A stretch of 64,000 nt of DNA from the NCBI GenBank assembly GCA_033439265.1, contig JAVTVX010000031.1, positions 6,247,501 through 6,311,500 on the forward strand, given 5' to 3'. The position numbers and the translations under genes are program-made. This document shows positions 20,562 to 31,501 of this stretch, one piece after another (the first letter of the stretch is position 1; every line of letters begins with the position of its first letter). This DNA is from Dillenia suffruticosa (lineage: Eukaryota; Streptophyta; Magnoliopsida; Dilleniales; Dilleniaceae). The notes below the pieces were generated by a model that did no database searches, was not told the origin of the DNA, and worked only from the letters and a program-made list of their open reading frames with translations.

Positions 20562-23500
20562 TGTAATACTGACATTTCGGTATCTTTGATATTATACTCT
20601 CCTTGATGTATATATAATATTGATCATATTTTCATGGCCCAAAATTCACTAAAAAATTTTCCGTTTTGAAAATCGCCCGAAAAATTGTACGGCTAAATCA
20701 CCGAAAGCGACAATCTTTGTTACTAAGTCAAAATGAAAACCACACTTGCAAATTTGATACCGTGAGATATATACATGCTAAATTTACTTTAAAAGTGAAG
20801 GGTCAAGGAGCGAAAGTAAAATTTAAGCTGTAGCGTAAAAATATTCGATACTCTAAAATTTTCGCCCGAGAAACCCTAATTTTTGGCAAAATTGAAATTT
20901 GTCCGAGCAAACGGTCTTGTTTCCACCGAATACCTATATTTTTGAAATTTACGCATAAAACGGAGTCTGTGGTGAGATTTCATGCATTTCGAGTTCGAGG
21001 TCGAGGTAAAATTTTGACCGATCGAGAATTTCGTTCACTTCGAAACACGTTTGGGTGATCAAACGATCTCAGATTTACACGAAACCAATGGCATTGGACT
21101 TAGCATGAAAACCTGGGTCCCGTGTGAGATTTTAGATTTTTGAAGTGAATAGTAATTTTGACCGATTTCAGATCGCGTGTTAACAAGTGGATAGGCATAA
21201 AGGATAAATAATTAATGCTCTTGAAGTGTGTGAATTTACTTTATTGGATTTTGTGTGGTCTTGACAAGTGGCGCTACAAGATTGGAAGAAACTAACCCTA
21301 GTTAATTAACAATGATTAAATTCAACTAAACTTAAGTTAATTAAACTCAACTATGATTAGAAATTTACTTAACCATGGTTGGCCCCTTTAGAATTATGAA
21401 AGGCAATGTGAGAGAGAGGGAGAAAAGGAGAGAAAGGCTTGCCCAAGGAACCAAAGCACAAAAATCTTCTTTTCCTCTCTTCTCTTGGCCGAAACCTAGA
21501 CCTAGGTGGAGAAGTGATTTTCTCCAAACAGCCACCCAATGTTTTTAAATGGTTTTTCTCAACTCTAAGTCTATTACAATATATCCAAAAACCAGTTAAA
21601 AATGAGCACTCTACATTGGAGATCTAGGAGGTGCCGAAAATTAAAGGGGAGGAGCAAAACTTATCCTTCCAAGGCTTTAATCAACCTGCAGTTCATAAGG
21701 TAAACTCCCTCCATTCTCTAGTATAATATCCAAATTTGAAGCAAAAAGGAGATGCTTAGGTCAGGGAACCTTAGTTGGCCAAAAATGGAGAAGTTTGGAG
21801 GAAGAGAAAAATTCTGCACATGATGCCTTTGTGAGAACCTTATGTTGGTGACCTTATGTGATGACTTGAACCTAGTTTAAGTAAGTAATCAATGGCTGAA
21901 AACCCTAAGAAGATGTGCAAAAAAAAAAAAAAATCAGCTTAGGAGGATTGGATTTTGGCCTTAATTTGGCATCATTTTGGGACAAGGAAACCATTGACTT
22001 ATGTGCAGGAATTTTAGCCTTTGTTTGTGGCCTAAATCATACTGAAATTTGTTCCTAGTTTGTGTGCATTTGTACGCACATTGGTGGAGAAATTTTACCC
22101 TTATTGCCTTGTGCATGTGCTGAATTTTGACACTTCTAGTGGTTGAAATTGTCCTAAAAATGGTCCCAAGGTGTGCTGAAAATATGGCATTCATATGGTT
22201 GCAATGTGTGTTGAAAGTCTCTTATGTTTGATTTTGAAATTGGAGTATGAATCATGAATTGCATGCTGAAATCGTAGGAGCTTAAGTGTATTTCATGTAT
22301 GCAGAATGTATGTATATATTGTGATGGTTAAATGTGTACATTGATGGTTGAATGGGTAATGTGTTGTGTGTTGGAAATTGCCAAGAAAAATGAGTTATAT
22401 AAGTGCACAAAATAAATAAGAATGAGGTGTGTTTGTGTGATATATGTGTGCTGCAATTTGAGTGGAAAATTTCATGTATGTGGTGTTTGTGTGTGCAACC
22501 ATGAGAAGACAAGTATGTGAGTCCGAGAGTGCCTAGGCAAACTTTAGTAGTTTTTCGTGAATTTTTTATGGATAGTTTGTAGATATCCTAAACTATAACA
22601 TATTAAAAATTGGGGTCATTTGAAATTAGTTTGATAGGAAAACTAATAGCAAAACCGGGACAGCCAAAATCTTGAAATTTGGAAATTTTGGAAACTCTTA
22701 TGGGGCAGTGAGTTTCCTCGGACCAGCAGCCATAGTTGCCCTTGGTCTTTTTCAATGAAAGTTTGCAGAGACCTTGCACACATTCTAAGGACCAACATAT
22801 CCAAAATTGAGTCATTTGGAGCCCATCTGCTTAGTGAACCACTAAAAGAACTGAACTAGCTAAAGAACGATTCAATTTCTGACCTTTGGATGCAAACCAA
22901 TGAAGTTTCTATCTTACTGCATTACTATAACAAAACCAACTTTAGAATAAGATTTAGCACAAGGAAATGAAGGGATCCATCAAGAAAAACAGTGTGGTTA
23001 ATGGAGGAAAAATTGGACTTAGCCGGCTTGGAAATAGGACATGAAAAAAAAATGGCTAGGAAAGGAGAGTAGGTTAGATTTTGACAATGCACCATTCTAC
23101 CTTGTTTTGCGGTAGTAAGTCTGCCTTTGATGCAGCCCCCTTTCCCGGCAGAACTAGATTTTGTGCCAGTCATATGAAATGTAGATCTATGTCTTATTTT
23201 TCCAACGAAATAAGAATCACCTCAATCCGACCCTTGTGTCAAAAGTTACATCCATTCTTCTGAAACTTGACAGAGGGTCACCCATTCTCCAACACAAAAA
23301 ATAATAGCATTGCACGACTCTCTTCTAGCCCTTGTTTGCAAAAACCCAAAGAACAAAAGTTGTAAATCTTCCTCTTAGCCACCTACTGTGAAAATATCAG
23401 CCAATTTTCATGAGGGAATCAAAAGTTATAAAAATTGCCAAAAATTATGCAAAAAGGATTCTGCTTCTCGACCAAAACTGAATAGAGAAGTTGGTGGTCC

Positions 23501-25692
23501 ATTCAATCCCCCTCTAGGCATAATTGGGAGAAATCCAAAACATGAAAAATGTAGGGTTATGTTTCATCTAAATACTGTAAAACGTTCAAGAAATTTAGAG
23601 TTGTGTGTTAAAAGTTGTGAGGGCTGTACTAAAATTAGTCAGAACAGACTTCTGAAATGTAATGTGGGCAAAATGGTGCTATATCATGGACTTACACTAG
23701 GAATATGAGAACATGCCCAACTAGGAAGTTGTGGCCCTGTGTCTTAACTACAACATATTCAAAACTCAGAGTATTGGCATGAGTAGATGGTGAAAGATGA
23801 GAAATTTGCTAAAATAGGACAAAATAGAAAGTGAAAGTTGGATTGGTTTAAAAATATGGACTTTAAGGAATCTTCCACCGAGATTTTGGAGATAAGTTCA
23901 ACACCAAAAGTGTGAGTTTTTACGTGAGCCAACCATAGAAATTGGAATTTCCCAATTCAAACCCCGGTTGTAGAACTTGTGGTCGATTCACGAGAATGAT
24001 GCAAGATTTGATTAAAAAAAAAAAAACCTAGGTCATTTATAACTAGGGTTGCATCACATTTACATCATCATATACACATCATATAATCTTTTAAGTGACA
24101 TATGTTCTACATTATGTTTATAGAGGCTCGTCGGTGATATTGAGGGGAGCATTTTTATATGTCTCGAGATTCGTATCGGGAGTGGCATACCCTCCTGTAT
24201 ACTGAGTGAGATTTATTATATTATGTGTCTAATGTACAATATCATGTTTTAAAATATTTTCTGATGCAAGCATGATTTAATGAATATGTGATGTGAAATT
24301 TTCATGAATTATGAAATATTTTTGTGAATTCATGGAGTATCCATAAACATGTTTATACGTGTTGTATATGATCCAAACGAGTTTTAAAATATGAAACCGT
24401 GCCATTACATTTGATTTATACATGTTTTATGAAATCATCATTGTGGAAATGATTGACAATGCTTGAGAAATGTGGCATGCCACGTGATTAATTTGATGAT
24501 GATATTTTACATGGGCCGAGGGCCCTAGCATGTGATAATGATAACTTTGTGATGGGTAAATCCCATTCTGTAGCTATGAAGGATGCATGTGTAGGGTGAT
24601 CCATATTTGCACCCGATACGCTTTGCGGAAGGTATCCCATATGACATGGGAAAATGGTAAATGTATTGTGTTTCGACACAGTACAAGTAGGTTGAACCTA
24701 TAAGGGGAGGGCTATGGTGTGCCGTAGTTTAGCACCGATGAGGTCCGTCGCCAACGTCGGGGTAAAGAGCTTTTCAAACCTATTGTATACAAAACCCCCG
24801 ATGCGCCTGTCATTGGTCACGGTCAACCCTTGCCATGACTGATTTTGACACGCTCTATTCTAGCATGATTTGATGATACGGATGCATATATATTTGAAAT
24901 GTATGTGAAAAGAATGATTTATGATAAATTGAGCATTATAAACGATTTCTTACAATATGTGGAATTATTAAGAAGTTTGATACTTTATTTTTCACCGACA
25001 CATTAAATACATGATACATGCTCTCTCACTCATTGTGTATCTTCCTCGATACTCACCCCTTATTTTCTGTTGTGTACAAAGATAGCTATAGTGTGACGTG
25101 TTGAGACTTATCAACGCACGAGGCAGTTGTTGGAGATCGAGACTGTTGATTAGGTACTCGATATGATATTGGGAAGGATTTGCCAATGAAAATATATATT
25201 TGTGTATTGGGATTGTAGATAGACCATTGTGTATAAAAAAAAAAAGAAGGGGGATGACTGTATGTAAATTTAAATGTATCTTATTAAAACTCTCAATTCT
25301 ATTCTATTACATTGAGGCATGATTTGTATTATTGTGTATATTTACTTTGGGAAACATGTCATGTTCTAGAAGTGTCCTCTAGGTTCGCTCGATGCCACCT
25401 CACAGGAGGGGTAACTGGCGACTGTTCATGCCTTTGATGGAGGTATGGCAGTAGAAGTCTGGTGTATGACTATTGTTAATCTTACGTTATCCTGGATGTT
25501 TGATAGGGATTGGATGATCTGAGGAGATTATTGATTCTGGCCGGGCTGGCCTATGAATATAGATATGTGATAGGTCGATATATGGTATTTGATAAACTTC
25601 TGACTTATGGGGAGGTTCTACTCGTTTCGTTATAGAAAGTCAACATCCGGGATAACGGGCGGCTGTTCAAGGCTCCGGTTCGGAGTGTGACA
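20562..25692 (+). repeat. Long Gypsy LTR 1 (5' LTR of the plus-strand chromovirus)
   Basis: The start TGTAATACTGACA resembles the TGTAACACCGACA starts at 39832, 45718 and 52007. The end GGAGTGTGACA is followed by a tRNA-Met-type primer site (25700..25710). Near the end are phrases shared with other LTRs here, for example CTGAGTGAGA near 24200 and GGGGTAACTGGCGACTGTTC near 25408. At 5.1 kb it is very long for an LTR and may contain other insertions. It has degenerate internal modules (see findings). All short frames within it are shadows. The matching 3' LTR is not in the window. Confidence 0.7.
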
Positions 25693-25699
25693 GTTTGTT

Positions 25700-25710
25700 T
25701 GGTATTAGAG
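25700..25710 (+). promoter_or_regulatory. Primer-binding site of the plus-strand Gypsy element
   Basis: TGGTATTAGAG begins eight bases after the LTR end. It matches the tRNA-Met site TGGTATCAGAG except for one transition. The same variant is present in the related minus-strand element (31484..31494). Confidence 0.75.
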
Positions 25711-25892
25711 ACTAGGGGGAGAGCCATATATCTATGTAAGACGTTTCTCAAGTACGAATGTATTTAAAGTTCTCAATGCATGAGAGTTTCATATAGTCAT
25801 ATATATCCCTGCATATGGTTTTAGGAATAGAGTTCATCCATATTAGGGGGTTAGTTACTTCGTAGCTAACCCTAATTCTTGAAACATATCTC

Positions 25893-26690
25893 ATGGAGAA
25901 TTCTTTTTACAGAATTATGCTGTCTGGACGCGGTAGATCAGTGGGACGCGGAGCTAGACTTGTGCCACCTGAGATTCCTCTAGCACCTGATACTTTGAGG
26001 GAGCCTGAGCCCTTAGGGTACTTGAGGATGCGTCCTCATCAAGGGTGCCTACACCAGCACTACCCCAGCAAACGACTATGGCAGGGATTCCACCACCACC
26101 ACTAGAAGCTTTGAGGTAGTGGAAGGAGTGGTATAGTCAGTATGGTGTGCAGATGCCATCACCACCTCCACCTACAGCCACACTTACACTCGCGGCAGTA
26201 CTTATCCCAGCGGCACCGGAGCCCCTACCGGTAGCCGAGCCCTCAGTAGATTTAGGTCCGAGTGAAACCACTTCTATGACTCTGAGACGAGTTCATGAGT
26301 TGACACAGTTAGTAAAGGAGGCACGTCAACTTGGTTATGTAGATTTTTCAAGATCCGGTGATGCTATGGTAGCAAAGCATTGGATCAACCGGATTTGCTG
26401 GATTTTTACAGATCTAAGGTTGAGTGAGGACCTCAGACTCAGTGTTGCCAAGAGGTTATTGGACAGAGATGCTCTCACTTGGTGCGAGACTATACAAGAT
26501 GAGGCTACAGGGTCGTTTGAGAGCTGAGTTCCTACATTTGAGATAGGGGACTAGATCTGTTGCTGAGTCTGAGGCAGAACTCACGAGGATAGCTGCCTTA
26601 GTCCCTCACATAGATACACCGTAGCAGCTGAGGTTCAAGTTTAAGGACGATCTTAGTTTGAGTATTCGACACTGCATGACTGTGACCTCT
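25893..26690 (+). pseudogene. Gypsy (chromovirus-type) gag, decayed
   Basis: Frames at 25893..26105 and 26147..26527 and the stop-broken continuation to about 26690 encode a Pro-rich N-terminus and then the Gag core LRRVHELTQLVKEARQLG, AKHWINRICWIF, DLRLSVAKRLLDRDALTW. This is the retrotransposon gag fold of Tekay/Del-like elements. The minus-strand frame at 30666..31181 is a clear homologue. The stretch 26690..27470 holds further decayed gag C-terminus without a recognisable zinc knuckle. It also holds an AT microsatellite at 27413..27436. Minus frame 26797..27132 and plus frame 26834..27157 are shadows. Confidence 0.75.
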
Positions 26691-27473
26691 GTTTCATCCT
26701 CTCAAAGGTGATTAGTTCAGCTCATCACGCGGAGGAGATAATCTGCGCTAACGCCAGATAGAGAGAGGGTAAGGAGCAGAAAAGGAGAGAACTAGGTCAA
26801 ATTCCGGGCAAACCTCTAGGAGAGGTAGAGATTTTGGCTCGTATAGAGGCACTTCTGGGTTTAGACCACAAAGTTTGGGGCAGGGACCTCGTCACTAGGG
26901 GTTCAGACCACCCGCCCCTAGTGCCTCTACATAGTATACGCTGCAGCGGCCGACTCCTTGCCGTAGATGTAGCCATTTCCATTCTGGACCTTGCGGAGGC
27001 CCGATCACTTACTTCCAGTATGGGAAGCTGGGTCATATCAGGAGTACGTACCCTAACATGGGTTTCAGAGGTCAGGTATTGCAGAGCCATACCAGTGCAC
27101 CACGCACAGGACAACAAGGAGTACCTGCTCATTCAGCATATACATCTTGACGAATAGCTACCGGGAGCAACACCGTGCAGACTCAGTTGCGTCAGCAGCC
27201 TAAAGCTCAGGCTCACGTGTACGTGATGACTCAGGAGGACGGTCAGGCGAACCCTGATGTAGTTACGGGTAACCCTCCCACAGATCCAATAGTATAGGAT
27301 CTATATTGTATTGTATTTTCTTTTGATATCATGTATACCATAATACTCGCGTACAATCATGACATGTAAAAGCCTTAAAGGCTTGACTACTTTGATGTGT
27401 ATATATGTTTTGATATATATATATATATATATATATTCAGTTTTCTATGATTCTAAATTCCGTTTAACTCTTT

Positions 27474-27887
27474 TTGTCATTAGGTACAATGTATATATTT
27501 GGTATCGACGCCCATGTTCTCATAGACATAGGGTCGAACTACTCATATATGAGCGATTCCTTTGCTAAGCACTCTGATAGGCCTATCTCACCACTTGATG
27601 AGAAGATCTTGGTTATCACTCCTTTTGGTGAGCAGATTGTCCTGGATTCAGTATATCGTGGTTGCGAGGTCAGGATAGAGGATACTGTGTTAGAGGCAGA
27701 CTTGATTCCTCTCAGTATGACTGATTTTGATGCCATCCTAGGGATGGACTGGTTGAGTACAAATTGGGCTTCAGTTGATTGCTTTATGAAGCAAGTTGAG
27801 TTCAGGAAACCCGGGAAGCCACCATTGGTTTTTACGGGAGATAGGCAGGTATTACCCAATTGTGTTATTTCTGCTATGGAGGCCTGA
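27474..27887 (+). pseudogene. Gypsy aspartic protease domain
   Basis: The frame carries VLIDIGSNYSYMS, the site corresponding to the D-[ST]-G catalytic triad but with Ile after the Asp, and later DFDAILGMDWLSTNWASVDC, the conserved ILGMDWL phrase of chromovirus proteases. The changed active-site residue would inactivate the enzyme. It belongs to the same pol as the RT that follows. Confidence 0.85.
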
Positions 27888-27899
27888 TGTTTGGTCCAC

Positions 27900-29330
27900 C
27901 GTGGAGGTACGACATATCTAGCTCACATTATTGATACCACCATACAGGGCCCACAACTTGAGGAGGTCTCGGTGGTATAGGAGTTTCCGGATATGTTTCC
28001 CGAGGAACTACCTGGATTACCGTCAATCTGGGAGTTTGATTTTGAGATTGATATAGTTCCATGGACTACTCCGATTTCTATGGCACCAGATAGGATGGTG
28101 CCAGCCGAGCTCAAGGAGCTGGAGGTTCAGCTGCAAGAACTATTGGGCCAAGAATTTATCCATCCTAGTATGTCACTGTGGGGTGCACTGGTGTTGTTTG
28201 TGAAAAAGAAGGACAACACATTTTGGTTGTATGCGGATTATAGATAGCTAAACAAAGTTACCATTAAGAATCGGTACCCACTACCACGTATTGATGATCT
28301 CTTTGATCAGTTATAGGGTGTCAGGGTATTCTCGCAGATAGATCTCCGGTCGGGTTACCATCAGTTGTGGATTAGGGTCGAGGATGTGGCTAAGACGGCT
28401 TTCCGCATCCAAAACGGACATTATGAGTTTTTAGTCATGCCGTTTGGGCTGACTAACGCCTCTGCTGCATTTTTGGAACTTATGAACCAAGTTTTCCACG
28501 ATTATTTGGACCGGTTCGTTATTGTTTTTATTGATGATATCTTAGTCTATTCGCGGAGTGATAATGAGCATGCTCAGCACCTTAGGGTGATTCTACAGAC
28601 TCTTCGTGAGAGACGGCTTTATGCCAAGTTCACTAAGTGTAAATTTTGGTTGCGACGATTGGTTTTCTTGGCCATATAGTTTCTGTAAAGGGAATTTTTG
28701 TTGATCCGTAGAAAGTTGAGACTATATTGAGATGAGAGCAGCCACAGATAGCTACAGAGATCAAGAGTTTTCTTGGTCTAGCCAGGTATTATCGCAGATT
28801 TGTAGAGGGATTTTCCCGAATTGCTGCTCTGTTATCTAGATTGACACGGAAGGATGTCAGATTTATATGGAATGACTGTTGTGAGGAGAGCTTTCAGGAA
28901 CTCAAACAGCGGTTGGCGTCCGCTCCGATTCTAGCCCTTCCCATGTGTAGTCAGGACTATGTGGTGTACAGTGATGCCAGCAGACATGGATTGAGCTATG
29001 TGTTGATGCAGGATGGTACAGTTATCGCCTATGCTTCTCGACAGCTAAAGAAGCATGAGGTGAACTATCCTACGCACGATTTGGAATTGACAGCCATAGT
29101 CTTTGCGCTAAAAATATGACACCACTATCTATAAGGGGTCACATATAAGGTGTTTACAGATCACAAGAGCCTGAAGTATCTGTTCACTTAGCGGGAGCTG
29201 AATTTGAGGCAGCGGAGATAGTTAGAGCTGCTAAAGGATTATGACATCATCATTGACTATCATCCGGGTAAGGTTAATGTAGTGGCTGATGCCTTGAGCC
29301 GAAAGTCATCTTCTTCTTCTCAAACTACCG
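27900..29330 (+). pseudogene. Gypsy reverse transcriptase and RNase H, with many stops
   Basis: In order: VSVV, EFPDMFPEELPGLP, then the RT core [34 protein letters not shown] and the active-site FIDDILVYS. These are followed by [16 protein letters not shown] and the RNase H phrases [48 protein letters not shown] and VADALSRKS. Most interruptions are TAG codons in positions where the family has Trp or Gln, the pattern expected from deamination of methylated cytosine. Separate open pieces are 27993..28247, 28365..28679 and 28841..29119. RT before integrase identifies Gypsy. Confidence 0.88.
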
Positions 29331-30385
29331 AGAGTACTTATCTTTCATGTTTATTAAGACTCCAAGCTTTGGGAGTCAGGTTGGCTAGTGATGATCAGGG
29401 AGCTATACTAGCCAGATTTGAGGTTCGGTCAAGTTTGCTTGACCGCATCAGGTAGCTTGAGCAGAGTGATGAGGAGGTTCGAGGTATTTATGAGAAAGCC
29501 AGTAGAGGTGATATCGATGACTTTAGGGTCCGTAGGGATTGACTGTTGGTTTTCCGAGATCGGATATGTGTATCAGCAGATAGTGATCTCCATAGGGCTA
29601 CTCTTGAGGATACCCATTCATCTGCCTATGCTTTACATCTTGACAGTACTAAAATGTACTGCACTATCAGAGATAGTAATTGGTGGTCGGGTATGAAATG
29701 GGAGATTATGGAGTTTATTACTCGTTGCCTTGTATGTCAGTAGATAAAGGCTGAACACTAGCGTCTAGCTGGCACTTTATAGCCCCTTCCCATCTCTTAG
29801 TGGAAGTGGGAACATATCACAATAGATTTCGTAGTAGGGTTGCTGCAGACTTCGGTACAACATGGTACAATCTGGGTGATAGTTGGCCGACTTACTAAGT
29901 CCGCACACTTCATCCCGATTAGGAGTGATTACTTGCTTGAGGTGTTGACACGCCTCTATATTGATACGATTGTGAGACTTCATGGGATTCCAGTGTCGAT
30001 AGTTTCAGATCAAGATCCAGATTTACATCCCATTTTTTGCCCTGTTTGCAGGAGGTTTTGAGTACTAGATTGAACTTCAGCATAGCATATCACCCCTAAA
30101 CAGATGGTTACTCAGAGAGAACCATTCAGACTTTAGAGGACATGCTTAGGGCATGTGTTATGGATTTTTGAGGGAGTTGGGATTGACATGTTCCGTTAGT
30201 GGAGTTCGCCTATAATAATAGCTATCAGGCGAGCATTGACATGCCACCTTATGAGGCACAGTATGAGAGGAAGTGCCGTACCCTGTTGTGCTGGGATGAG
30301 ATTGGTGCACAGCTGCTCACCAATGTTGAGCTGGTAGAGGAGACGAAGGAGAAAGTGAGGTTTATCCGTACTCTATGATAGTCAA
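29331..30385 (+). pseudogene. Gypsy integrase, decayed and truncated
   Basis: Frames at 29546..29743 and 29840..30061, with broken sequence between, show the zinc-binding region ending FITRCLVCQ. The catalytic core follows with TIDFVVGL, IWVIVGRLTKSAHFIPI, IVSDQDPDL, the YHP..TDGYSERTIQTLEDMLRACV region containing the Glu, and LVEFAYNNSYQASI. The sequence ends near 30385 in VEETKEKVRFIRTL, where it is joined to minus-strand gag of a related element, so any C-terminal chromodomain is missing. Confidence 0.85.
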
Positions 30386-31181
30386 GTTGAGATTGGTGCA
30401 CAGCGGCTCACCTTCTGATAGTCAAGTTGAGACCGTCCTCAAACTTGAATCTTAGTTGCTTTGGTGTCGCCAAGTCTGGGATAAAAGTAGCTAGTCTCAT
30501 CCACTCGGTCTCGTACTCTATGATCGGTCGTGTGCCCTGCCATAAGTGCAAGAATTCCGCCCTCTTGCGGTCTTGCTAAAACTCCGAAAAATTTCTGTGG
30601 TCAAACTCTCACAGGAAATCTTCCCAACTTAGGGGCTCTGTGGCATCATCACCGACCGCCTCCCACTAAGTGAAGGCGTCGCTGTCCAGCAACCTCTCTG
30701 CCACTCTTAATCTGAACTCCTCACTCAAGCCCAGATCAGTCAACACTCTGCGAGTGCGGTTGATCCAATACTTCGCTGCTGTGGGATCATCCGTCCCCAA
30801 AAACTCTATGCAGCCTAACTGCCTCTCCTCCATCACTAGTTGGGTTAGCTCATGAATGTGTCTCAAGGTAGAGGAGGTAGTGTCAATAAGTCCTGAAATA
30901 GTGGAAGAACCAACTGTTGGTGGTAGAACTAGTATAACTGGAGGTAGCATGGCCGTAGGAGTCGATGCAGCCATCGGTCCTGGTAGTGGAGGTGGCATCT
31001 GAATGCCATGTGCTATGTTCCACTCAAATACCTGTTTGTAAGCGTCCAGTGGTGGTGGTGGATCTACGACTATGGTACCCGGTAGAGTAGGTATTGTAAG
31101 AGGAGCATGCGAAGAAGACGCATCCTCCAGTACGCTCGTGGGCTCTGTTGGACTAAAACGCGTACCTCGCCTAGTCGTCAT
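30386..31181 (-). pseudogene. Gypsy gag of a minus-strand element (inverted relative of 25893..26690)
   Basis: The open part (30666..31181) begins MTTRRGTRFSPTEP, has a Pro-rich N-terminus and then LRHIHELTQLVMEERQLG, AAKYWINRTRRVLTDLG and LRVAERLLDSDAFT, homologous to the plus-strand gag. After a stop it continues to about 30416 with RAEFLHLWQGTR and KQLRFKFEDGLNLTIRR. The remainder of this element's pol is missing because the sequence is fused to the plus-strand element. The plus frame at 30670..30855 is a shadow. Confidence 0.82.
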
Positions 31182-31501
31182 ACTTCTACAAGGAAAAAGG
31201 GAAAAGGTACTGATCAGGTAGAAATGTAAGGATTAGGGTTAGTTATGGCATAACTAACCCCCTAAAATAAATGAACAATTGGTTTATAAATCAATGAAAA
31301 TGATGTGTTGGGTTGGATACGACCCGTATCTAACCCCCTAATATCGGATGAACTCATCTGCCTATGACCATGTATTGGGATTTCATGAGTGTAATTAACT
31401 CTTCTCATGCACTGAGGACTTTAATACCAAATATTTGGGAATATTTTCAAAATCATTTCATAAAACATCGTTCTAACCGAGATCTCTAATACCAACTGAG
31501 T
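31182..31501 (-). other. Leader of the minus-strand Gypsy element with primer-binding site
   Basis: This noncoding leader lies between gag and the 5' LTR. The primer site TGGTATTAGAG on the minus strand is at 31484..31494, seven bases from the LTR end at 31502. It has the same one-base variant as the plus-strand element. Confidence 0.7.

Noticed and set aside
20562..25692. Idea that the 5.1-kb region is a host intergenic region with several small genes
   Set aside because: The start word, end word and adjacent primer site identify it as an LTR. The frames within are short and unconserved.
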